A stretch of 64,000 bases of DNA from Blastococcus sp. CT_GayMR19. GTDB taxonomy: Bacteria; Actinomycetota; Actinomycetes; Mycobacteriales; Geodermatophilaceae. The translations under genes and the position numbers were made by a program. The DNA is taken from the NCBI RefSeq assembly GCF_004570385.1, contig NZ_SPQL01000002.1, forward strand, positions 421,290-485,289, in the 5' to 3' direction. The first letter of the stretch is position 1. Each line of letters opens with the position of its first letter. Positions 18,526 to 27,842 of this stretch are shown here, one piece after another. Below the pieces are notes generated by a model that was given only the letters and a program-made list of their open reading frames with translations, was not told the origin of the DNA and did no database searches.

Positions 18526-19677
18526 ATGGCTCGAGAACTACCTGAGATCGTCCGCGCCGCCGCAGGGCTGGCCGCAACCGTTCTGGACGAGGCACGCAAG
18601 CTGCCCGAGACGCTGCCCGGCCTGCCGGTCCGGGTCATCGGGGTGGCCATGCAGCAGGCCATGAAGGTCCAGCAGCAGTACGCCGGACTGGTGGCTCGCG
18701 GGGACGAGCTCTTCACCGGCCTCCGCGGCGAGGACGAGCCGGGCCTGGCCACCTTCGACGACGACATCGAGCCCGTCGTCGTGACCCCTCCCGGATTCCG
18801 GGACTCACCCTTCGACCGGGCCGGCGAGACCTCCGCTTCCGACGCCGCGACCTACCCGGTCACCGACGCCGAAGCGGACGAGCTCCCGGACGATCCGGCC
18901 GCCGATGCGGTCACCGCCGTCGTCGACGACCTCGCCGATCAGGTCGAGACCGGCAGGCAGTCGATCGAGGAGCTCGTCGACGAGGCCCCCGCGATCGCGG
19001 AGATCCTCGACGAGATCGCCATCGACGACCTCGTCGACCAGGCGCCGTCGCTCGACGAGACGGCTCCCACCGCCGAGGACACCCTCGACGCCGAGCCGAC
19101 GGCGGACGTCGCCACCACCGTGGACGTGCTCACCGCCGAGGGCGATGTCGCCGCGGTCGAAGCCACGGTCACCGACGAGGGCATCGCCGCGCCGGAAGCG
19201 CCGGATACCGACGAGGGCATCGCCGCGCCGCAAGCGCCGGCCACCACCGCCGATGCCACCGGGAGCGCCACCGCCACCGACGAGAGCGGCTCACCCGTCG
19301 CCGCCGCGACCGGCGTCCGCACCGACGTCGGCGAGACCGACACCGCCGAGGAGGACGCCGCCATCGCCGAGGGGGCGGCGGTCGACGCGGTCGGCGAGAC
19401 CTCGTCGTCCGCGCCGACCGACGACGCCGCGGGCGGCAGCGAGCTCTCCGGTTCGCAGGCCGCCGGTACCGCTCCCATCGACGGGTACGACAGCTTCTCG
19501 ATCGCCCAGCTGCGGGGCCGGCTGCGCGGGTACGCGCTGAGCACCGTCCAGGACCTCGTGGCGTACGAGGAGGCCACGCGGGGCCGGCAGCCCTACCTGA
19601 AGATGCTCCGGAACCGGCTGGAGAAGCTCGAGGAGCAGGCGGTCGCGGCCAGCCCGCTGGCCCCGCGCGGCGCCTGA
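18526..19677 (+). CDS. Rv1109c-like (lipid droplet-associated-type) protein with long acidic insert
   Basis: Protein of 383 residues with two conserved ends. The N-terminal 75 residues (ELPEIVRAAAGLAATVLDEARKLPETLPGLPV and the following helices) and the C-terminal 60 residues (YDSFSIAQLRGRLRGYALSTVQDLVAYEEATRGRQPYL) resemble mycobacterial Rv1109c, which lies between xseA and lytB2 there too. The middle, about residues 80-320, is disordered and rich in Asp, Glu, Ala and Thr. It contains a tandem repeat. Rv1109c is near 212 residues, so this copy is expanded. Related proteins are described as lipid droplet-associated; the function here is unproven. Confidence 0.8.
   Translation: MARELPEIVRAAAGLAATVLDEARKLPETLPGLPVRVIGVAMQQAMKVQQQYAGLVARGDELFTGLRGEDEPGLATFDDDIEPVVVTPPGFRDSPFDRAGETSASDAATYPVTDAEADELPDDPAADAVTAVVDDLADQVETGRQSIEELVDEAPAIAEILDEIAIDDLVDQAPSLDETAPTAEDTLDAEPTADVATTVDVLTAEGDVAAVEATVTDEGIAAPEAPDTDEGIAAPQAPATTADATGSATATDESGSPVAAATGVRTDVGETDTAEEDAAIAEGAAVDAVGETSSSAPTDDAAGGSELSGSQAAGTAPIDGYDSFSIAQLRGRLRGYALSTVQDLVAYEEATRGRQPYLKMLRNRLEKLEEQAVAASPLAPRGA
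19171..19242 (+). repeat. 36-bp tandem repeat inside the acidic protein gene
   Basis: Two adjacent 36-bp units (19171-19206 and 19207-19242) encode TDEGIAAPEAPD and TDEGIAAPQAPA. They differ at only a few bases. This is an in-frame duplication within the disordered acidic region. Confidence 0.9.
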
Positions 19678-19725
19678 GCAGCGGGCTGATCCGACCCGTC
19701 GGGGGCTCGTGGCACGCTCGGGCCC

Positions 19726-20961
19726 GTGACGTCCCCTTCCTCCCCCGAGGCGCCGTGGCCGGTGCGCACGGTGGCCCGCAAGGTCGCCGACTGGATCGGC
19801 CGCCTCGGTGAGGTGTGGGTGGAGGGGCAGGTCGCTCAGCTCTCCCGGCGCGGCGGGGCGGCGACGGTCTTCCTGACGCTGCGGGACCCGGCGGCGGACA
19901 TGTCGATCCCCGTCACGTGCCACCGTGACGTCGCCGAGCGACCCGGGCTGGAGCTGACCGAGGGCGCCCGCGTCGTCGTCCGCGCGCGGCCCGACTACTA
20001 CGTCGCCCGGGGCTCCTTCTCGCTGCGCGCCACCGAGATCCGGGCGGTCGGCCTCGGCGAGCTGCTGGCCCGCATCGAGCGCATCCGGCAGCTGCTGGCC
20101 GCGGAGGGCCTCTTCGACGCCGTCCGCAAACGGCCGCTGCCCTTCGCCCCCGCCGTCGTCGGGGTGATCACCGGCCGGGACAGCGCCGCCGAGCGGGACG
20201 TCGTGGTCACGGCCCGCCGGCGGTGGCCCGCGGTCCGGTTCGAGATGCACAACTGCGCCGTGCAGGGCCCCATGGCGGCGGTCTCGGTGATCGAGGGCCT
20301 GCGGCGCCTGGACGCCGACCCGTCGGTCGAGGTCATCGTGGTGGCCCGCGGCGGCGGCTCCGTCGAGGACCTGCTGCCCTTCTCCGACGAGGGGCTGGTG
20401 CGGGCCATCGCCGCCTGCCGGACGCCGGTGGTCACCGCCGTCGGCCACGAGACCGACACCACCCTGGTCGACCACGTGGCCGACGTGCGGGCGGCCACCC
20501 CCACCGACGCGGCGCACCGCATCGTCCCGGAGATCGGTGAGCAGCGGCGGCTCGTGGACGGGATGCGCGCCCGCGCCCGAGCCCTGCTGACCGGCCGGAT
20601 CGACCAGCAGGTCCGGTGGTTGGACTCGGTGCGTACCCGGCCGGTGCTCGCCTCGCCCGACCGCCTGCTGCACGGCCGCGAGGAGGACGTCCACGCCCTG
20701 CGCAGCCGCGCGCGGCGCACGCTCGTGCACCGCGTCGACGTCGCCGGGCGCGATCTCGAGCATGCCCGCGCCCGGGTCGCCGCCCTGTCCCCCGCCGCCA
20801 CCCTGGAGCGGGGGTACGCCGTCGTCCAGCGGGCCGACGGCTCGCTCGTCCGGGACCCGGCCGAGGTCGGCGACGAGGAACGCCTGCAGGTACGGGTGGC
20901 GGGCGGCCGGCTGCCGGTGCGCGTGGACCGTGCTGCCGACCGGCAGGATGACCAGCCGTGA
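19726..20961 (+). CDS. xseA: Exodeoxyribonuclease VII large subunit
   Basis: Catalytic subunit of a single-strand-specific exonuclease, 411 residues. An N-terminal OB fold ([25 protein letters not shown]) is followed by the catalytic domain with [26 protein letters not shown] and [17 protein letters not shown], then a coiled-coil region that binds the small subunit. A GTG start at 19726 gives the usual N-terminus. The small subunit gene follows 151 bases downstream. Confidence 0.95.
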   Translation: MTSPSSPEAPWPVRTVARKVADWIGRLGEVWVEGQVAQLSRRGGAATVFLTLRDPAADMSIPVTCHRDVAERPGLELTEGARVVVRARPDYYVARGSFSLRATEIRAVGLGELLARIERIRQLLAAEGLFDAVRKRPLPFAPAVVGVITGRDSAAERDVVVTARRRWPAVRFEMHNCAVQGPMAAVSVIEGLRRLDADPSVEVIVVARGGGSVEDLLPFSDEGLVRAIAACRTPVVTAVGHETDTTLVDHVADVRAATPTDAAHRIVPEIGEQRRLVDGMRARARALLTGRIDQQVRWLDSVRTRPVLASPDRLLHGREEDVHALRSRARRTLVHRVDVAGRDLEHARARVAALSPAATLERGYAVVQRADGSLVRDPAEVGDEERLQVRVAGGRLPVRVDRAADRQDDQP

Positions 20962-21112
20962 GCCGACAGGCGCGTGGGCATCGCAGCGAGGCGGCCGCTG
21001 ACAGAGCGGGAGCATCGCGGCGAGGAACGAGCGAGGAGCGGACCGACCGCGGAAGCGGCCGACGACCCGAAGCGAGGAGCGGAGCGCTCCGCGGAAGCGA
21101 ACCGAGGACATC
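20962..21112. repeat. Repeat-rich spacer between xseA and xseB
   Basis: The spacer contains imperfect copies of a GCGAGGAGCGGA / CGCGGAAGCG theme (around 21028-21045 and 21072-21103), with local inverted repeats such as GGAGCGCTCC. No credible gene is present. It is likely a short repeat insertion that separated xseA from xseB, which usually lie close together. Confidence 0.5.
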
Positions 21113-21334
21113 GTGAGCAGCGAGAACGCCGAACCGACGACCACCTACGAGCAGGCGCGGGAGGAGCTGGCCGACGTCGTCCGCCGGCTGGAGTCCGGTG
21201 GCCTGACGCTGGAGGAGTCGCTCACCCTGTGGGAGCGCGGCGAGGAGCTCGCGAACCTGTGCCAGCACTGGCTCGACCGGGCACGCGAGCGGCTGGCCGC
21301 CGCCGCTCCGGCCGACGGCGCCGGGCGGGACTGA
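21113..21334 (+). CDS. xseB: Exodeoxyribonuclease VII small subunit
   Basis: Small subunit of 73 residues. The protein is helical with the typical TYEQAREELADVVRRLESGGLTLEESLTLWERGEELA pattern. Several copies bind each large subunit. The GTG at 21113 is preceded by GAGG. It follows xseA on the same strand. Confidence 0.95.
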   Translation: MSSENAEPTTTYEQAREELADVVRRLESGGLTLEESLTLWERGEELANLCQHWLDRARERLAAAAPADGAGRD

Positions 21335-21353
21335 CCCAGCGCCGTCGGCGGCG

Positions 21354-21608
21354 TCAGGCGGCCTGCCGCATCTCCCCGTCGGACGTGACCACGAGACCCG
21401 CGTCCGACAGCAGGGCGAGAACCCGGTCGGCCCGGAGGCGCAGCAGGCGGGAGATCTGCATGTCGGCGAGCCGGTGGTTGTTGACGTCGGGCGCGAGCGG
21501 GTCACCCGGGCCGTCGTAGAGGCAGCGCGCGAGGGCGTCGCGGACCTCGGGCCGCACCCGCGACCCCGGGCGCACGGGCGCCGGTCGCGACGGCACCCGG
21601 GTCACCAT
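21354..21608 (-). CDS. Hypothetical protein (84 residues)
   Basis: I do not recognise this protein. It is basic at the N-terminus and helical in the C-terminal half (NHRLADMQISRLLRLRADRVLALLSDAGLVV), which could be a small DNA-binding or winged-helix fold. The ATG at 21608 has only a weak ribosome binding site. The frame stays open upstream to 21764 with less protein-like sequence. It is convergent with xseB. Coding status is probable but not certain. Confidence 0.5.
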   Translation of the reverse strand: MVTRVPSRPAPVRPGSRVRPEVRDALARCLYDGPGDPLAPDVNNHRLADMQISRLLRLRADRVLALLSDAGLVVTSDGEMRQAA

Positions 21609-21832
21609 CCCGCAGGCACACGGACCGCCGGTGGCGGGGGGCCGGTGGTCCCCGCCCGGGGCAGAGAACGCGAGGAGGCATGGGGGCTCCTGGGAGGTGC
21701 GTGAGCGGCTCGCGGAACTGGTGGGAGCCAGTGTCCCGTCCGCGCGTGGACACGCGCGCCGCAACGGAATGTGATCAGCTCGTCACGTAGTCACACATTT
21801 GTAACAGCGGCGACAGCCCGTGCGCAAGACGG

Positions 21833-22450
21833 TCAGCCGGTGTACGGCTCCACCGCGGCCGCGACGGCCGCGAGCTCCTCGTCCGACGCCGACCCGGTCA
21901 CCACGACGGTGATCCCGTCGGCCTCGCGGGAGAGAGCGGTCTCCTCCTTCTCGGTGGTCGACCGCGTCCACGTCTGCCCGCCGACGTCCAGGGTGCCCTG
22001 CTCCTCCGCGCCGTCCAGCACGGTGGCCAGCGGATCGGCCCGCGGGTCGTCGCTGACGACGAAGCCGGCGTACTCCTCCGAGGGCGTCAGGTAGCCGATC
22101 TGGAGCGTGACCGGGTCGCCCTCCCCCGCGTTCCCCGCGTCCGTGCGCGCGCTGGTGACCAGGTAGTCCTCGTCCAGCCCGGCCGGCAGGAGGAGCGGGT
22201 ATCCGGCGCGCGCGGCGGCGAGCTGCACGGTGCTGGACGGGTCGACCGTCCGCACGCCCGCGTCCCCGCTCTGCCGGAACGTCGTCCACCAGACGATGAC
22301 CAGGCAGATCAGCACCAGCGGCAGCATCGACCGCAGCATGTTCGCGGCGTTGAGCCGGTTGGCCCGCTCGATCGCGGGGTTGACCACCGGTGGGGGCGCG
22401 CCGTCTTCCGGGCTGTGCGGTCGCTGACTCGTCGGGCCGACTCCGGTCAT
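21833..22450 (-). CDS. DUF4245 membrane-anchored protein
   Basis: Protein of 205 residues with a cytoplasmic N-terminus of about 40 residues, one membrane helix ([21 protein letters not shown]) and an extracytoplasmic DUF4245 domain ([51 protein letters not shown]). The position next to glpX matches Rv1100 beside glpX in mycobacteria. It is divergent from glpX with about 117 bases between starts. Function unknown. Confidence 0.88.
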   Translation of the reverse strand: MTGVGPTSQRPHSPEDGAPPPVVNPAIERANRLNAANMLRSMLPLVLICLVIVWWTTFRQSGDAGVRTVDPSSTVQLAAARAGYPLLLPAGLDEDYLVTSARTDAGNAGEGDPVTLQIGYLTPSEEYAGFVVSDDPRADPLATVLDGAEEQGTLDVGGQTWTRSTTEKEETALSREADGITVVVTGSASDEELAAVAAAVEPYTG

Positions 22451-22567
22451 GCACCTAGGATCGCAGGAGAGCTCTCGCACCCCGCCGCCCAGCGCCTGCG
22501 CGGCCACCCCGCCGGCCCCGCCGGCGGCAGCGGCCGGTCGCCGGGGCTGGCCCCACCAGGAGGTCCC

Positions 22568-23614
22568 GTGTCGCTGCCCGTTCCTGAAGGCCCGCTCCGG
22601 TCCAGCGGCTTCCGCGCCGATCGCCCGGCGCCCGACCGCAACCTCGCCCTCGACCTGGTGCGGGTCACCGAGGCGGGCGCCATGGCCGCGGGCCGCTGGG
22701 TCGGCCGCGGTGACAAGAACGGCGGCGACGGCGCCGCGGTCGACGCGATGCGAGCGCTCATCGGCACCGTGAGCATGAAGGGCGTCGTCGTCATCGGCGA
22801 GGGCGAGAAGGACGAAGCGCCCATGCTCTACAACGGTGAACAGGTGGGCGACGGCCACGGCCCGGAGTGCGACGTCGCCGTCGACCCCGTCGACGGCACC
22901 ACCCTGATGGCCAAGGGCATGCCCAACGCGATCGCCGTCATGGCCGTGGCCGACCGCGGCGCGATGTACGACCCGTCGGCCGTCTTCTACATGGAGAAGC
23001 TGGCGACCGGCCCCGCCGCCGCCGACGTCGTCGACATCACCGCCCCCGCCGGCGAGAACATCCGGCGCATCGCCAAGGCGAAGAAGAGCTCCGTCGGTGA
23101 CGTGACGGTCTGCATCCTCGACCGCCCGCGCCACGAGCAGCTGGTGCAGGAGGTCCGCGAGGCCGGCGCCCGCATCAAGTTCATCACCGACGGCGACGTC
23201 GCCGGCGCGATCGCCGCCGCGCGCGAGGGCACCGGCGTCGATCTGCTGCTCGGGATCGGCGGCACCCCGGAGGGGATCATCGCCGCCTGCGCCCTCAAGT
23301 GCATGGGCGGTGCGCTGCAGGGCAAGCTCTGGCCGAAGGACGACGAGGAGCGGCAGAAGGCCCTCGACGCCGGCCACGACCTCGAGCGCGTGCTGCACAT
23401 CGACGACCTCGTCCGCGGCGACGTCTTCTTCGTCGCCACCGGCATCACCGACGGCGAGCTGCTGCGCGGGGTGCAGTACCGGTCCGGCGGGTGCACCACG
23501 CAGTCGCTGGTCATGCGGTCGAAGTCGGGCACCATCCGGTCGATCGACAGCCTGCACTCCCTGGAGAAGCTGCGCGCCTACTCGGCCGTCCCCTTCGACC
23601 GCAACGAGCAATAA
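22568..23614 (+). CDS. glpX: Class II fructose-1,6-bisphosphatase
   Basis: Gluconeogenic enzyme converting fructose-1,6-bisphosphate to fructose-6-phosphate, 348 residues. Metal and substrate motifs include [11 protein letters not shown] and [12 protein letters not shown], followed by [10 protein letters not shown] and GIGGTPEG. The GTG start at 22568 has AGGAGG at 22558-22563. Further upstream frames are rejected because they overlap the promoter region of the divergent DUF4245 gene. A hairpin follows the stop. Confidence 0.96.
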   Translation: MSLPVPEGPLRSSGFRADRPAPDRNLALDLVRVTEAGAMAAGRWVGRGDKNGGDGAAVDAMRALIGTVSMKGVVVIGEGEKDEAPMLYNGEQVGDGHGPECDVAVDPVDGTTLMAKGMPNAIAVMAVADRGAMYDPSAVFYMEKLATGPAAADVVDITAPAGENIRRIAKAKKSSVGDVTVCILDRPRHEQLVQEVREAGARIKFITDGDVAGAIAAAREGTGVDLLLGIGGTPEGIIAACALKCMGGALQGKLWPKDDEERQKALDAGHDLERVLHIDDLVRGDVFFVATGITDGELLRGVQYRSGGCTTQSLVMRSKSGTIRSIDSLHSLEKLRAYSAVPFDRNEQ

Positions 23615-23617
23615 CAC

Positions 23618-23636
23618 TGCGATCCTCCGGATCGCA
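23618..23636 (+). terminator. Hairpin after glpX
   Basis: TGCGATCC-TCC-GGATCGCA, an 8-bp perfect stem with a 3-base loop, starts four bases after the glpX stop codon. It is a likely intrinsic terminator without a T-tract. Confidence 0.6.
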
Positions 23637-23729
23637 CCGCGGCCACGTGCCGTCCCGGCCTAGCTGAGCCGCTGCGTCACGCCTGCCCGGGACCCTCCGG
23701 GCCCCACTCGGCGCGACACTGCGCGGCCT

Positions 23730-24359
23730 TCACCGCACCTCCGGCCGCCGCTGGGCCAGGCGCTCGAGCAGCGCCGCCCAGCGGCTCGCCGACTCCCCCG
23801 GTGCCAGGCTGCGGAGCCGGAGGTCGCCGAAGATCGCCCTCGCGTGGACGACGACCAGCGGCGTGCCCGCCAGTCGCTGCACGGGGGCCAGCTGCACCTT
23901 GCGATCGCCGAACACCGTGCGGCCGTGCAGCTCGGCGTCGACCCCCTCGGCGACGATCACGTCGATGTCGCCGAAGACGGTGCTGAGGTGGAGGTCGATC
24001 CGGTCGGCTCCCGTGCGCAGGCCGCGCAGGTCGATCCGGATGTCGCCGAAGACGGTGCCCGCCCGCTGCGGAGGCGTGGTCGCGACCGCCAGCCTGATGT
24101 CGCCGAAGACGCTCGACACCTCCTCCGCCGGCCGCTGACCGACGATCTCCACCGGCCGCGGTGCGTTCGCGGGCAGGTCGGCGACGAGCAGGTCGAGCTC
24201 GGCGCGGGTGACGGCGGCGTAGGCCGCGTCGGCGCGCTGGCCGAACTCGTCGAGGTCGATCCGCCCCTCACCCACCGCTGTCTGCAGACGCGTGACGATC
24301 GCCTCGCGGTCGGCATCGGAGGCGCGGACGGCCGGGGCGTTGTCCTGGTCGTCGGGCAC
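23730..24359 (-). CDS. DUF1707 protein with repeated FGD beta-strand motifs
   Basis: Protein of 209 residues. The N-terminal DUF1707 segment ([44 protein letters not shown]) is common in actinobacterial membrane or DNA-associated proteins. The rest has five copies of a V-F-G-D motif (SVFGDI, TVFGDI, TVFGDI, TVFGDR, AIFGDL), spaced about 20-25 residues apart, as in the cell-wall-active/LiaF-like beta fold. No membrane helix is seen. The GTG at 24359 gives the [15 protein letters not shown] start. It is divergent from fum. Confidence 0.82.
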   Translation of the reverse strand: MPDDQDNAPAVRASDADREAIVTRLQTAVGEGRIDLDEFGQRADAAYAAVTRAELDLLVADLPANAPRPVEIVGQRPAEEVSSVFGDIRLAVATTPPQRAGTVFGDIRIDLRGLRTGADRIDLHLSTVFGDIDVIVAEGVDAELHGRTVFGDRKVQLAPVQRLAGTPLVVVHARAIFGDLRLRSLAPGESASRWAALLERLAQRRPEVR

Positions 24360-24554
24360 GTCTCGGACCGTAGTCGACCGGAAGCCCCGGACGGCTGCGC
24401 TACGCACCGGCCCGACTGCACCAGGCAAGGGCCCGTGCCGCTTCCCCCGATTCCCGTAGTCGCCGGTCCACGGGGAGGGGTCCGTGCCCTCGCAACCCGC
24501 GATCTAGGGTCGCTCCCGAAGCACTGTCACCTTTCACACCACCGGGAGCGCAGC

Positions 24555-25973
24555 GTGGCCGCACAGCAGGACGGCGCACGGCAGGACGGCGATCAGTACC
24601 GCATCGAGCACGACTCCATGGGCGAGGTCCGCGTGCCGGCCTGGGCGAAGTGGCGGGCCCAGACGCAGCGCGCCGTCGAGAACTTCCCGATCTCCGGCAC
24701 ACCCATCGAGCGTGAGCTCATCGGCGCGCTCGCCTCGATCAAGGGCGCGGCAGCGGCGGTCAACGCCGATCTCGGCGTCCTCGACGCAGACATCGCCCGC
24801 GCCGTCACCGACGCCGCCGCCACCGTGGCCCGCGGCGACTGGGACGAGCACTTCCCGATCGACGTCTTCCAGACCGGGTCCGGGACGTCGAGCAACATGA
24901 ACACCAACGAGGTCATCGCCACGCTGGCGACCGAGGCGCTCGGCAAGCCGGTGCACCCGAACGACCACGTGAACGCCTCGCAGTCGTCCAACGACGTCTT
25001 CCCGTCGGCGATCCACGTCGCGGCCACCGGGGCCATCGTCCGCGACCTGATCCCCGCGCTGCGGCACCTCGAGGCCTCGCTCTCACGCAAGGCCGAGGAG
25101 TTCGCGACCGTCGTCAAGAGCGGGCGCACGCACCTCATGGACGCCACCCCGGTCACCCTGGGCCAGGAGTTCGGCGGCTACGCCGCCGCGATCCGCTACG
25201 GGGTCGAGCGGCTCCAGGCCTCGCTCCCCCGCATCGGCGAGCTCCCGCTCGGCGGGACGGCGGTGGGCACCGGCATCAACACCCCGCCCGGGTTCGCCGC
25301 CGCGATCATCGAGAGGCTGGCCGCCGACCTCGACCTCCCGCTCAGCGAAGCCCGCGACCACTTCGAGGCGCAGAGCTCCCGCGACGGCCTGGTCGAGGCG
25401 TCGGGCCAGCTGAAGACGATCGCCGTCGGCCTAGTGAAGATCGCCAACGACCTGCGCTGGATGGGCTCGGGCCCGCGCACCGGACTGGGCGAGATCTTCC
25501 TGCCCGACCTCCAGCCCGGCAGCTCGATCATGCCGGGCAAGGTCAACCCGGTCATCCCGGAGGCGACGATCCAGGTGGCCGCGCAGGTCATCGGCAACGA
25601 CGCCGCCGTCACCTTCGCCGGGACGACGGGCAACTTCGAGCTCAACGTGACCCTGCCCCTGATGGCCCGCAACGTGCTGGAGTCCATCCGGCTGCTGGCC
25701 AACGTCAGCCGGATCCTGGCCGACCGCACGGTCGACGGGATCACCGCCAACGTGGAGCGCTGCCGGGAGCTGGCCGAGTCCTCGCCGTCCATCGTCACGC
25801 CGCTGAACAAGTACATCGGCTACGAGGAGGCGGCGATCGTGGCCAAGCAGTCGCTCAAGGAGCAGAAGACGATCCGCCAGGTGGTCGTGGAGCGCGGCTA
25901 CGTCGCCGACGGGAAGCTCACCGAGCAGCAGCTCGACGAGGCTCTCGACGTCCTCTCGATGACCCACCCCTGA
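24555..25973 (+). CDS. fum: Class II fumarate hydratase
   Basis: TCA-cycle enzyme interconverting fumarate and malate, 472 residues, oxygen-stable class without an iron-sulfur cluster. The superfamily signature [11 protein letters not shown] and the active-site regions [25 protein letters not shown] and [12 protein letters not shown] are present. A GTG start at 24555 follows GGGAG. It lies downstream of glpX, as in mycobacteria (glpX-fum). A strong hairpin ends the unit. Confidence 0.96.
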   Translation: MAAQQDGARQDGDQYRIEHDSMGEVRVPAWAKWRAQTQRAVENFPISGTPIERELIGALASIKGAAAAVNADLGVLDADIARAVTDAAATVARGDWDEHFPIDVFQTGSGTSSNMNTNEVIATLATEALGKPVHPNDHVNASQSSNDVFPSAIHVAATGAIVRDLIPALRHLEASLSRKAEEFATVVKSGRTHLMDATPVTLGQEFGGYAAAIRYGVERLQASLPRIGELPLGGTAVGTGINTPPGFAAAIIERLAADLDLPLSEARDHFEAQSSRDGLVEASGQLKTIAVGLVKIANDLRWMGSGPRTGLGEIFLPDLQPGSSIMPGKVNPVIPEATIQVAAQVIGNDAAVTFAGTTGNFELNVTLPLMARNVLESIRLLANVSRILADRTVDGITANVERCRELAESSPSIVTPLNKYIGYEEAAIVAKQSLKEQKTIRQVVVERGYVADGKLTEQQLDEALDVLSMTHP

Positions 25974-25977
25974 CGCC

Positions 25978-26021
25978 GCCGGAGGCCGGGGAGCAGTGGA
26001 ACGGGCTCCCCGGCCTCCGGC
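25978..26021 (+). terminator. Strong hairpin after fum
   Basis: GCCGGAGGCCGGGGAGC (25978-25994) and its exact reverse complement (26005-26021) form a 17-bp stem with a 10-base loop, five bases after the fum stop. Likely intrinsic terminator. Confidence 0.8.
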
Positions 26022-26072
26022 CGTACCGCCTGGGGGAGCATCGCCGGGCCGGGCACAGTAGCGTGCCCCTCC

Positions 26073-27362
26073 GTGAGCGAGACAGACATAGCCCTGCGCT
26101 ACCCCGGTGGAGAACTGCCCCTGCCCGTCGTCAAGGCAACGGAGGGAGCCGACGGCTTCGACACGAGCAAGCTGCTGTCCACGACCGGCAAGGTCGCCCT
26201 CGACATCGGCTTCGTCAACACTGCGTCGTGCACCTCGGAGATCACCTACATCGACGGTGACGCCGGGATCCTGCGCTACCGCGGCTATCCGATCGACCAG
26301 CTGGCCGAGAAGTCCAGCTTCCTCGAGGTCACCTACCTGCTGATCTACGGCGAACTGCCGACGGCCGACCAGCTGGGAGAGTTCGACCAGCGCATCCGCC
26401 GGCACACGCTGCTGCACGAGGACCTGAAGATGTTCTTCAACGGGTTCCCGCGCGACGCGCACCCGATGCCGGTGCTCTCCTCGGCGGTCAGCGCCCTCTC
26501 GACCTTCTACCAGGACTCCCTGGATCCCTTCGACGAGCAGCAGGTGGAGATCTCCACCCTCCGCCTGCTCGCGAAGTTGCCCACGATCGCCGCCTACGCC
26601 TACAAGAAGTCGGTCGGGCAGCCGTTCCTGTACCCGGACAACTCGTGCGGCCTGGTCGAGAACTTCCTGCGGATGACGTTCGGTTTCCCCGCCGAGCCGT
26701 ACGAGCAGGACCCGGACCTGGTCAAGGCCCTGGACATGCTCTTCATCCTCCACGCGGACCACGAGCAGAACTGCTCGACGTCCACCGTCCGGCTCGTCGG
26801 CTCATCGCACGCCAACCTCTTCGCCTCCGTGTCGGCAGGGATCAACGCGCTGTTCGGTCCCCTGCACGGCGGTGCGAACCAGTCGGTGCTCGAGATGCTC
26901 GAGTCGATCCAGGCCGACGGCGGCGACATCCCGCGCTTCGTCGAACGGGTGAAGAACAAGGAGCCCGGCGTCAAGCTGATGGGCTTCGGACACCGTGTCT
27001 ACAAGAACTACGACCCGCGCGCGGCGATCGTGAAATCGACGGCGGACGCCGTCCTCGACAAGCTCGGCGGCAACAACCAGCTGCTCGACCTGGCCCGCCA
27101 GCTGGAGGAGATCGCTCTCAAGGACGACTACTTCATCCAGCGCAAGCTCTATCCGAACGTGGACTTCTACACCGGCCTCATCTACCGGGCCATGGGCTTC
27201 CCGACCCGGATGTTCACGGTCCTGTTCGCCATCGGCCGGCTCCCCGGCTGGATCGCCCAGTGGCGCGAGATGATCGCCGACCCGAGCACCAAGATCGGCC
27301 GTCCGCGGCAGCTCTACACGGGGGCGACCGAGCGGAACTACGTCGACCTCTCCGCTCGCTGA
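26073..27362 (+). CDS. gltA: Citrate synthase
   Basis: Condenses acetyl-CoA and oxaloacetate to citrate, 429 residues, hexameric type II length. Motifs: DGDAGILRYRGYPIDQLAE near residue 65, LHADHEQNCSTSTVR, GPLHGGANQSVLEML and MGFGHRVYKNYDPRA with the catalytic histidines; the C-terminus has RPRQLYTG. The N-terminal ALRYPGGELPLPVV beta region is typical of the actinobacterial and proteobacterial enzyme. GTG start at 26073. A single-gene unit between two terminators. Confidence 0.97.
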   Translation: MSETDIALRYPGGELPLPVVKATEGADGFDTSKLLSTTGKVALDIGFVNTASCTSEITYIDGDAGILRYRGYPIDQLAEKSSFLEVTYLLIYGELPTADQLGEFDQRIRRHTLLHEDLKMFFNGFPRDAHPMPVLSSAVSALSTFYQDSLDPFDEQQVEISTLRLLAKLPTIAAYAYKKSVGQPFLYPDNSCGLVENFLRMTFGFPAEPYEQDPDLVKALDMLFILHADHEQNCSTSTVRLVGSSHANLFASVSAGINALFGPLHGGANQSVLEMLESIQADGGDIPRFVERVKNKEPGVKLMGFGHRVYKNYDPRAAIVKSTADAVLDKLGGNNQLLDLARQLEEIALKDDYFIQRKLYPNVDFYTGLIYRAMGFPTRMFTVLFAIGRLPGWIAQWREMIADPSTKIGRPRQLYTGATERNYVDLSAR

Positions 27363-27377
27363 CCGCACCGCCGAGCC

Positions 27378-27418
27378 GGGCCGGGTAGCTCTTCCGTTCG
27401 AGGAGAGCCACCCGGCCC
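27378..27418 (+). terminator. Hairpin after gltA
   Basis: GGGCCGGGT-A-GCTCT and AGAGC-C-ACCCGGCCC pair (14 bp with one internal mismatch) around an 11-base loop, 15 bases after the gltA stop. Likely terminator. Confidence 0.75.
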
Positions 27419-27480
27419 GTCCGCGTCTCCCGCCCGGCCCCCTACGGTGGATGCGCCCGCGCATACCTGGAGGTCCACCG

Positions 27481-27672
27481 ATGGTCGAGCCGCCCGGCGA
27501 GGACGTCCTCGTCGTGCCACCGATCCCGCTGGCGACGGGGCGGCTGCTGGAGCCCGAGGACGACGGCCCTCCGGTGCGGGTCACCGCCCTCGAGCTGGTC
27601 ATCTCCACGGAGGACGGCGAGCAGCTGCGCATCCCCCTGGTCCACCGCCACGGTGCCTGGTGGGCGCCCTAG
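27481..27672 (+). CDS. Hypothetical small protein (63 residues)
   Basis: Not recognised. The 63-residue acidic protein has alternating hydrophobic strands (VRVTALELVISTEDGEQLRIPLVH) and ends HGAWWAP, suggesting a small beta fold. A clear GGAGGT ribosome binding site at 27470-27475 and an ATG at 27481 support expression. It stands alone between gltA and the wall-hydrolase gene. Confidence 0.65.
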   Translation: MVEPPGEDVLVVPPIPLATGRLLEPEDDGPPVRVTALELVISTEDGEQLRIPLVHRHGAWWAP

Positions 27673-27842
27673 AAGCCGGTCCGGATCCGCCCGGCGAAAT
27701 TCATCCTCACCCGGAGGGGTGAGGTCCGCCCATGAGGCTTTCAGACACCCCCCTCAGCGCGTCGATACGAGGTCGAACGCTCCGCTGCACCCGCAGCCGG
27801 AGCCCGCCACGTAGGCCGACGAGACCGCCGGGGGACGCTGCA

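Noticed and set aside
25431..26762. Long leftward open frame across the fum-gltA junction
   Set aside because: It runs antisense through two clearly identified genes and crosses the terminator hairpin between them.
27672..27842. Possible cyclic-di-AMP (ydaO-type) riboswitch upstream of the wall-hydrolase gene
   Set aside because: Such riboswitches often precede NlpC/P60 genes in actinobacteria, but I could not find the conserved core elements in this stretch.
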